Origin: Candidatus Saccharimonadota bacterium
GTDB taxonomy: Bacteria; Patescibacteriota; Saccharimonadia; Saccharimonadales; JACDBH01
Length of the DNA: 57,021 nucleotides
Direction: 5' to 3'
Assembly (NCBI GenBank): GCA_013694995.1
Contig: JACDBH010000007.1
Span: 1 to 57,021 of the forward strand
Part shown: positions 50,073 through 57,021 of the stretch, piece after piece
Layout: each line of letters starts with the position of its first letter
How positions within the stretch are numbered: position 1 is the first letter of the stretch
Translations under genes and position numbers: made by a program
The notes under the pieces: generated by a model
Database searches by the model: none
What the model was told of the DNA's origin: nothing
What the model saw: only the letters and a program-made list of their open reading frames with translations

Positions 50073-52763
50073 TTACTTTTCTTCAAAAACTCTGATGACT
50101 TCATCAAAGCTCTTTAGTCGGTCCTTATTCCATTCTGTCTGCTTAACGTAGAGTGCCTTGTAGGTCATCTTGCTCTGTCTGCTGTTAACATCTTCGCACC
50201 ATTTTTTAAGACGTTCAAATTTGAGCTTAGCGTCATCATCTTCACGCCCTTTAGTCTCAATAATAAATACAGTCTTCGGGTTAGTTTTTACGAAGAAGTC
50301 TGGATAATAAACTGCTATAAAGCCTTCTGAGTTTTTATATTCAATTCGTAAAGCACTCGCTTCTTTATTCTGGAAGTTTTTAGAGAAAGAAACAACATCA
50401 TCACAGCCCTCAAGAAAATCAGAAAATTCCAATTCAAAATCACTGTCACCAACGATTTTATTGAACACAGACTTTTTGGGTAAAAGGTATGACTTGTCGT
50501 TGACGACAAAAGGACGTGACTCACTTATTTTTATGTAATTCTTTATCTCGGTATCACCACTATCCTGGACTGTAAGTTCGTTTATAGCTTTCTTGAACGA
50601 CTCTTTAATTAGTTTTATATACTCAATTTCAGATAGGTTTCTTAGGGTATTCAAATTAGTTAGCTCAACATCAGTATCAAACATATTGTTTTGTACGAAC
50701 TGCTTAACTTTCCCAAAGAGTATGTCGTAGCAGCCAAAGAGTCTTAGCTCTCGCATTATGGCTTGAGCAAAGAATCCTATAACGCTTTGATAGTCAGGGT
50801 TAAGTTCACCACTAAGAACCGTAGTATGGTGAGTAGTTTCACCAACAACGTCCTTGAAAACTATCTCTCTTTTTTCTTCTTCACTAAAAGTTTTGATGGT
50901 GACTTTTTTATTTCCGAATTTAGCTACATCAAGCTCAGCTAAGTTTTTATACTCACGTTGAATCCTTGGGGTCATCACAGGAATCTCAATATCCAGTTTC
51001 TCTATGTCTTTCTTTGGATTATCCCTATCTACTTCTATGACGGTTGGTGCTATAGGTTTCGCACCTGTACCCATAGCTTTCTTCTCAAGAATCACACCCT
51101 CACCCTTGATTGATTCAACAAATTCCATAAACGCAGGCGTTCCGATAACACTCACATATTCCTCAACGTCATCATTACCAAAGAACATTCTACGAAGTCC
51201 ACGTCCTAGAGTTTGCTCTGGCAATATCTTTGAATCAGCAGCATAAGGCCTTAGGCCAACGATAGTAGTAACATTCTTTACGTCCCAACCTTCTTTTAAC
51301 ATCATAACTGAAACAATAACCTTAAACGGACTTTCCCAGCTATCAATCTCATTTGCTTGTTTTCTAAGTAGTTCTAACTCTTCTTTGTTCCTACCGCTAG
51401 TAGTTTCTGATATGTCACCACTTTTGTTCGTGTGAATAGTTAGAACGGCGTTACTTAGGTCTTTGTAGCTTGTCTTAATGTACTCGGCAACTTCATCACA
51501 GTTTTTAGTATCATCGGTCATTATGAACAGGATTGATTTCTTGCCCATAGGCTCTAAAGCGACATAAGTTTTTCGCCATTCTTCAATGCCCAGATTTATA
51601 AAGTCTCTATATTTTTCACTGAACAAAGCACTTTGATTCTCTCTAAGTTTTCCTCTACTGGCAGCATCTGGTACAACTGGGTTCTTAACAATTCTTTGGT
51701 GGATTGCTTCAACTAAGGGGTAGTCAGAAATTGTTTGTACAAATATAGAACCGTCACGCTTCTTTGGCGTTGCGGTTACGTCAAGCTGCAATGCAAGCCC
51801 AGAACCTTTTTGCTTTAATTGATTGTCAATATCCTGGATTGATTTCGCCCAGGCCAACTTCTCGTCCCATATGTGATGTGCCTCGTCATTTATAACTATG
51901 AGCTCATCAATATCTCTAACAATCATTCCCAAATCAACACTAGAATCACTAGTTTTAGTTACTGGTTTATCGCCCAAGAAGTAAGTTGTTGAATCCTCGT
52001 CATCAGGACTGGGTGTTTTAACGTTTCCCTCAAAGACTCTGTGTATATTCGTTAAGAAAATGTTGCCTGTGTCTGAAACTTTCCGTAGTTCATCTTGCAG
52101 GTGTAGGGTTAACTGAAAGTCATCTTGCCAGTTTTGGCCCATATAACCATTTTCAGGTAATACGGGGTCTTGTGAGAATATCTTGAGTCCCTCAAAGTCA
52201 TTCTTAATTCGCTCAAAAACAATTACATTAGGAGTGATGAGTAAAAAGTTCTTTGCAAGCAAGGAACCATCTTCATACTTTTTATGAAAGTAAGCCCAAG
52301 CTAACACAAGACTCATAACTTTAGTCTTGCCAGCACCTGTCGCCATTTTTATTACAAAACGCAGCCATTCCTCAGGGAACATACCTGCACTCAGGACGCC
52401 TGTAGAGTTATAACGTATCAAATCATACTTATCTTTGACTTGTGCAACCTCATAGAGCCACACAACGGTCTCTAAGGCCTCACGTTGTGCAAAGTAGTAG
52501 CGAAAGTTATAAGAGCTGCCATCTGGATTGTATTGGACGTGTTCTTCCTTGAACCACCATTTCAATAATGCGACAGAAGTTTCTGTTGCACCTTTATAGC
52601 CATCGCTTCGCCAATCCTTAACCTTTTTTCGTAAATCAGCAACCAAAGGAGGCAAGAGCTTTTCGTGGCCTTTGTCTCGCAGGTCCTCATCAGCAGGAAA
52701 CCATCTAATACTGGGGTCTAATATTGCGTAAGGGTCTCTAGGAAAGTCTTTATGCAGGGCCAT
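50073..52763 (-). CDS. Type III-like restriction enzyme / DEAD-DEAH helicase subunit (Res)
   Basis: VIKMATGAGKTKVMSLVLAWAYFH, IVINDEAHHIWDEK, TLGRGLRRMF, C-terminal VYYPDFFVKTNPKTVFIIETKGREDD (PD-(D/E)XK). Confidence 0.9.
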   Translation of the reverse strand: MALHKDFPRDPYAILDPSIRWFPADEDLRDKGHEKLLPPLVADLRKKVKDWRSDGYKGATETSVALLKWWFKEEHVQYNPDGSSYNFRYYFAQREALETVVWLYEVAQVKDKYDLIRYNSTGVLSAGMFPEEWLRFVIKMATGAGKTKVMSLVLAWAYFHKKYEDGSLLAKNFLLITPNVIVFERIKNDFEGLKIFSQDPVLPENGYMGQNWQDDFQLTLHLQDELRKVSDTGNIFLTNIHRVFEGNVKTPSPDDEDSTTYFLGDKPVTKTSDSSVDLGMIVRDIDELIVINDEAHHIWDEKLAWAKSIQDIDNQLKQKGSGLALQLDVTATPKKRDGSIFVQTISDYPLVEAIHQRIVKNPVVPDAASRGKLRENQSALFSEKYRDFINLGIEEWRKTYVALEPMGKKSILFIMTDDTKNCDEVAEYIKTSYKDLSNAVLTIHTNKSGDISETTSGRNKEELELLRKQANEIDSWESPFKVIVSVMMLKEGWDVKNVTTIVGLRPYAADSKILPEQTLGRGLRRMFFGNDDVEEYVSVIGTPAFMEFVESIKGEGVILEKKAMGTGAKPIAPTVIEVDRDNPKKDIEKLDIEIPVMTPRIQREYKNLAELDVAKFGNKKVTIKTFSEEEKREIVFKDVVGETTHHTTVLSGELNPDYQSVIGFFAQAIMRELRLFGCYDILFGKVKQFVQNNMFDTDVELTNLNTLRNLSEIEYIKLIKESFKKAINELTVQDSGDTEIKNYIKISESRPFVVNDKSYLLPKKSVFNKIVGDSDFELEFSDFLEGCDDVVSFSKNFQNKEASALRIEYKNSEGFIAVYYPDFFVKTNPKTVFIIETKGREDDDAKLKFERLKKWCEDVNSRQSKMTYKALYVKQTEWNKDRLKSFDEVIRVFEEK

Positions 52764-52764
52764 A

Positions 52765-54885
52765 TTAAACTTCCACTTCAATAACTTTTGTCGTGTCGTT
52801 ACCAAAGATATCTACAACCTTAATCGCTACTTTGTGCTTTCCTTTGGATATTTCCCTAGCAGCAGAAGTTAATTCAAGATTGCGATTCTTCTTTGTCCTA
52901 AAGCTCTGCCATTCATTGTCAAAAACGTAGTCGCCAGTCCAAACTTCTTTTTCTTCATCACCGTCAAGAACGGTTATAACTTCTTTTCTGTCAGCAAAAT
53001 CAAAATCAACAGCCCAGTAATCTATCCAGTCACTCCATTTTTTCGTAAGCACATCTTTTGTGACGATATCACTCTCTTTGTCCTTGGACACTTTTATTAC
53101 TTGTCCGTCTTCAACAATGACTTTATTGCCACCTGGTCGGAGTGCTTCTGACACTTCACCTGAGTCATCTTGATTATAGGAAACGGAAAAATCAGTCAAT
53201 TCAATAGTCAGTTCTTTGTTGTTTATAGGACCTTTGACAGACGACTTAGCTTCTATAAATGCAACATCGTAGAACTTAACGTGACCTCTTTCCACGGCTT
53301 TTTTATCAAATACCTCTCTGGGTATTACCTTGAAGGCGATATCAATCCCTTGACTTGTGTACTCTTGAAAGTCCAAGCCCATCTCGTAGTCAAATCCAAG
53401 AATATCAACTTTTGTAATTCCTTTATCCCTACATTCACTTACGATATCGTGTACTTGCTTTGACGATACCGGCGTTGATATAGGACCTACCGCCACAAGC
53501 CTGTCTCGTTTCTTGCCAACAACACTAGCAAATGATTCAACAGGCTCAGCTTTGTATGCCGTCAGTATGAGTTTTACAAACTCATCTTCTTTGCGTTTAG
53601 CTTGTTTGGCTTTTTCTTCTGCCCTAAGGTCATCATTTACCTCAACGTAATTATCACGTTCGTATTTACCTACATTGAGTATTTCAAACGCTCTAAAATC
53701 TTTACCTTCTTTTTTTATTTTTCTCTGGACGTCAATCATTCTTTTGCGAGAAGTGTGAATACTAAACTTACCTAAATCCGAGCCAATCCATTTACGTCCC
53801 AGTTTTTCCGCAACCGCTAGGGTTGACCCCGAACCTACAAAAAAATCTGCAACTAAGTCACCCTCGTTTGAGGACGCCTGTAGTATTCTCTCAATCAGTG
53901 CTTCGGGTTTTTGAGTTGGGTAATCTACTCTTTCTTGAGCAACTGGATTCACTGGCGGTATATCGTCCCAAACAGAATCAACAATGTCTCCCCCTACGTC
54001 ATCTAGGTAGATTATTCTCTTGCCCCCTCTGGTAGGATTCACATCGTCACGATAAAGTCTGCCATTTTCGTCCTTTTTCCAGCGTTTTAGATATTCAGCA
54101 CTGTGGGCTTTATACTGGGTATTCCAAATGTAGTTTGATTTGTTTTTGCAATAAGATAAGATAGTGTCGTGTTTTTGAGGAAACTTTTTTGTTGTTGACC
54201 TCTTAAAGGCAAAATAGCTCCACGATATTTCATTTAAGAAGTTACTTTTACCAAAAACATCGTCCAAGACTAGTCTTAGATAACTATTTACACGCCAGTC
54301 GCAGTGAACGTAGATGCTGCCATCATCTGCAAGTAAATCGTACATAAGTTTTAACCGCTCATAAATCATTGCAATAAAGCTATCTGCACCCTTACCCCAA
54401 GTGTCCCTATATGCAATTTCTTCAATCACTGATGGCTTCTTGGTGAAACTTTCTTCTTCATCTCCTTCACCAATCTTTAACTCCATAGAAAAATCAGCAC
54501 CAACGTCAAAAGGCGGGTCTATATAGATTAGTTTTAAGCCACCTTGAGCTTCAATTTCTTTCCGCATAGGACCATTTTTAAGAGAAGATAAGATTAGCTT
54601 ATTATCTCCCCATATGAGCTTGTTGGTCCAGCCAGTTATCTGTCGGCCTGTATCATCAAAGAGAGTTGACTGTAATCCAATTCTGTCATCACTACGTGGC
54701 TCGTCTATCTGCTCAATTACCTGAAATGGCAACACGGTGTTTGTAACTTCATTTGTTTTGCCATTCCATAAAAGTTCAACTTCACGGTCATCATCAAACA
54801 GCAAGAAACGATATTTCTCCGGTAGAGGTTTTCCAGCCTCAAGGTATTTGATTACGTCTCTTTTTTCGTTATCACTTAAAATCAT
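52765..54885 (-). CDS. Type III-like site-specific DNA-methyltransferase (Mod)
   Basis: LIYIDPPFDVGADF (motif IV, beta-class order) then LVADFFVGSGSTLAVAEKLGRKWIGSDLGKFSIHTSRKRM (motif I). Confidence 0.92.
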   Translation of the reverse strand: MILSDNEKRDVIKYLEAGKPLPEKYRFLLFDDDREVELLWNGKTNEVTNTVLPFQVIEQIDEPRSDDRIGLQSTLFDDTGRQITGWTNKLIWGDNKLILSSLKNGPMRKEIEAQGGLKLIYIDPPFDVGADFSMELKIGEGDEEESFTKKPSVIEEIAYRDTWGKGADSFIAMIYERLKLMYDLLADDGSIYVHCDWRVNSYLRLVLDDVFGKSNFLNEISWSYFAFKRSTTKKFPQKHDTILSYCKNKSNYIWNTQYKAHSAEYLKRWKKDENGRLYRDDVNPTRGGKRIIYLDDVGGDIVDSVWDDIPPVNPVAQERVDYPTQKPEALIERILQASSNEGDLVADFFVGSGSTLAVAEKLGRKWIGSDLGKFSIHTSRKRMIDVQRKIKKEGKDFRAFEILNVGKYERDNYVEVNDDLRAEEKAKQAKRKEDEFVKLILTAYKAEPVESFASVVGKKRDRLVAVGPISTPVSSKQVHDIVSECRDKGITKVDILGFDYEMGLDFQEYTSQGIDIAFKVIPREVFDKKAVERGHVKFYDVAFIEAKSSVKGPINNKELTIELTDFSVSYNQDDSGEVSEALRPGGNKVIVEDGQVIKVSKDKESDIVTKDVLTKKWSDWIDYWAVDFDFADRKEVITVLDGDEEKEVWTGDYVFDNEWQSFRTKKNRNLELTSAAREISKGKHKVAIKVVDIFGNDTTKVIEVEV

Positions 54886-55103
54886 ATGTCTATATTCTAA
54901 CCTCTTATACAGGGTAATCCCAACATAATTATTAAACATCGCCTAATTTAAGCAATTCCCTGGGAAATCCCTAGCCTTAATTAAGCAGAGCCTATCATTT
55001 TCCTACAGCATAGAACAAAAAGCGGTACAAATGCTTAATTTTTTAAGGTGTAAAGTTAGTGCTTGTAATTATAGTTATTGGCAGTAAGAGTTAGGGCAAA
55101 CCC

Positions 55104-55136
55104 TACCTTATTCCTACCTTATTCCTACCTTATTCC
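55104..55136. repeat. 11-bp direct repeat x3 (TACCTTATTCC)
   Basis: Three perfect tandem copies between tyrosine recombinase stop and mod start. Confidence 0.85.
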
Positions 55137-55215
55137 TAACAAAGTTAGCCCAAAACCCCACAGAATACTAAAAACCTGCAACTTTCCCTACCTTTTCCCT
55201 AAATCACCCTAGTGC

Positions 55216-56109
55216 CTAGAAGTTGATACCTGCAAATGCTGCAGCCACTTTATCTAGAGTATAATCCTGCCTGTTGCGATTATCGTACACACGTAACATC
55301 TCTACACTTCGGTGGCGTGTGTAATGTGCTACATCTAATAAGTGCCCAGGCATAATCTTTAGGAGCTGACTGGTGTAATAATGGCGTGTCCCGTGAGCAG
55401 TCTTGTGGATATGCAACTTCTTAAATATGACCATTACAATTTCACGAAGTCCACGAGTAGATAACCTTTGACCCATTCGGCTGTGGCTGTTGCTTCTAAA
55501 TAACGCACCCTCTTTTGTTTCATTGCTCCGTAGATACTGCCGAAGGTATGTAATTGTCTGAGGCATTAGCAGAATTGGTTCTTTATCATCTTGGCCTTTA
55601 CCCAATACGGACAGTATTTCGTTATCAAGGTCTAAATCCTCAACATCTAATCTACACACTTCTACCAGTCGCAGTCCTTGTAGCAGAAGTAGGCTAAAGA
55701 TTGCTTTTAGCCTGTCGTTCTCAGGTGTATCTGGCAGTTCAGACAGCCAAGTGGCAAGCCTTTTGGCCTCGGCATCATTTAAGCCACGTTTCTTGTGCTT
55801 CTTACTTTGCTTGAAAGCCTTAACATTGTGCGTAATGTCTGTTGGTATTAAGCCTTGTCGGTGCAGTTCTTTTAGGAACACTCTAGCCACTATCAGATGC
55901 TTGTTTTTAGTTGAAACAGACCAAGTCATAGCTCGCAGATGCTTTTTGTAATCCAGATAGGTATTTGTAGTGAAACCGTGGAGGTTTACGAAAGACACGA
56001 ATAGAGGCAGACGGTAGCAATAATCTATTCTGGTGCTTTCGGCTACGTCCAAGTTATCAAAGACAGCATTGTAATCTTTGGGGATTATCGGTTGTACTAG
56101 AGTGTTCAT
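55216..56109 (-). CDS. Tyrosine recombinase (XerC/D / phage integrase family)
   Basis: LLLQGLRLVEVCRLDVEDLD, HKTAHGTRHYYTSQLL, EMLRVYDNRNR; ATGA overlap with upstream gene. Confidence 0.92.
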   Translation of the reverse strand: MNTLVQPIIPKDYNAVFDNLDVAESTRIDYCYRLPLFVSFVNLHGFTTNTYLDYKKHLRAMTWSVSTKNKHLIVARVFLKELHRQGLIPTDITHNVKAFKQSKKHKKRGLNDAEAKRLATWLSELPDTPENDRLKAIFSLLLLQGLRLVEVCRLDVEDLDLDNEILSVLGKGQDDKEPILLMPQTITYLRQYLRSNETKEGALFRSNSHSRMGQRLSTRGLREIVMVIFKKLHIHKTAHGTRHYYTSQLLKIMPGHLLDVAHYTRHRSVEMLRVYDNRNRQDYTLDKVAAAFAGINF

Positions 56110-56747
56110 AGATGACCTTCTAATTTCTTCCACTTATCAAGGTATTTGTCGGTTTTCTTTGATGCAGGGGTTACATAAGACCATATCTCATACCATTTCT
56201 TGGCTCGCTCCGCTTTTTCTTCGTCTGTGCCTTGCTCCCAACGACCGTGTATCGTTTTGCCTCTAGCAGTGTGAACGTCTACGGCAACTTCGGGTATTTC
56301 TAGGCGTTTACCCTCCTTAAACTCCTTTATAACTAGGTTGGCGAGGGTATCTACCTCACGTAGCTTTTCAGAGGAGCAAAGGTACATTACAGCTTGAAAG
56401 ATAAACAGTGAACCATTTCCACCCAATCGGGTCTTACTATCTATGGTTGCTTCATAGTTCTGTCTGAGGGCATTAACAATTACGACTGCCATCGGGTTAG
56501 CATTACCGACATCTTCTGAGGCGATTATCATCAATCTACGCCAGACGTATTTGTAATAACCGCTATCGTGTAGCACGTAAGCCCACCAGCAGGCTTCATA
56601 CTCTTTATTTCGGCGTATCATCTTCTGCAATGCAGAGGTTGCCTCGTCAAAGCTATATTCGCCAATCAGCCGAAGCTCGTACCCTCCACGATACGATGAT
56701 TTCGCATTGCCAGATTTTGCATCTTTTGCCATAATTTTTGCCCCCAA
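56106..56747 (-). CDS. Orphan RarA/MgsA C-terminal domain-like protein
   Basis: 213 aa; ALQKMIRRNKEYEACWWAYVLHDSGYYKYVWRRLMIIASEDVGNANPMAVVIVNAL resembles RarA C-terminal region but no AAA+ Walker motifs. Confidence 0.7.
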   Translation of the reverse strand: MGAKIMAKDAKSGNAKSSYRGGYELRLIGEYSFDEATSALQKMIRRNKEYEACWWAYVLHDSGYYKYVWRRLMIIASEDVGNANPMAVVIVNALRQNYEATIDSKTRLGGNGSLFIFQAVMYLCSSEKLREVDTLANLVIKEFKEGKRLEIPEVAVDVHTARGKTIHGRWEQGTDEEKAERAKKWYEIWSYVTPASKKTDKYLDKWKKLEGHL

Positions 56748-56886
56748 ATTGTTAAAGTAATGTGTTTATATTATAGCAAATGACCCCTGTTAAATCAATA
56801 TTAATTATATGAATTCTAAAATCTGTCAATAGCTCAAAATTGCTCCACTTATGTGTCTCTGTTTTACCATAAAAGCGGAGGTAAAT

Positions 56887-57021
56887 ATGGAATTAACTAA
56901 GTCAGATGTAGCTAAATTTCAAAAACTATATAAAGAAAAGTTTAATAAGGACCTGGACTACCAAACAGCACACCACAAACTGTCAATGTTGGTGTTGCAG
57001 GTAAAAACCGTCTATCAGCCA
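56887..57021 (+). CDS. Small uncharacterised protein, truncated by window edge
   Basis: ATG with SD GGAGG: MELTKSDVAKFQKLYKEKFNKDLDYQTAHHKLSMLVLQVKTVYQP...; missing from ORF track because no stop in window. Confidence 0.7.
   Translation, partial: MELTKSDVAKFQKLYKEKFNKDLDYQTAHHKLSMLVLQVKTVYQP

Noticed and set aside
55104-55136. CRISPR array
   Set aside because: Repeats are 11 bp, directly abutting, with no spacers and no cas genes in the window.

Overview
The window is gene-dense bacterial chromosome. Gene content suggests a Patescibacteria/CPR genome, probably Saccharibacteria (TM7); this is inference and no marker search was run. Contents left to right: (1) the 3'-open end of a secreted repeat protein, a polyprenyl synthase and a cyoABCD bo3-type quinol oxidase operon with divergent cyoE; (2) a GlcD-like FAD oxidase, NDH-2, queA and a SIMPL-domain protein; (3) a UvrD-like helicase-nuclease, an aquaporin and a complete F1Fo ATP synthase operon interleaved with four short uncharacterised ORFs; (4) redox, housekeeping and envelope genes (glutaredoxin, CobO-like, TerC, SNase, GT2, GH-like, smpB, pyrH, xth, tRNA-Leu, sortase, PEGA, gltX, DUF3048, histidine kinase/response regulator); (5) from tRNA-Glu at ~47.3 kb to the right edge, an integrative element with a large serine recombinase reading through the tRNA, a type III-like restriction-modification locus, a tyrosine recombinase and an orphan RarA/MgsA C-terminal-like protein. 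Main leads: a promoter-driven, highly structured ORF-less transcript at ~14.33-14.60 kb; the foreign ORFs inside the atp operon; a 128-bp MITE-like palindrome with 20-bp TIRs and a 9-bp target duplication; a CyoD-cupredoxin-like fusion; and recurrent -10 boxes only 6-10 nt upstream of start codons, suggesting leaderless mRNAs. All family calls are from motif recognition by eye.
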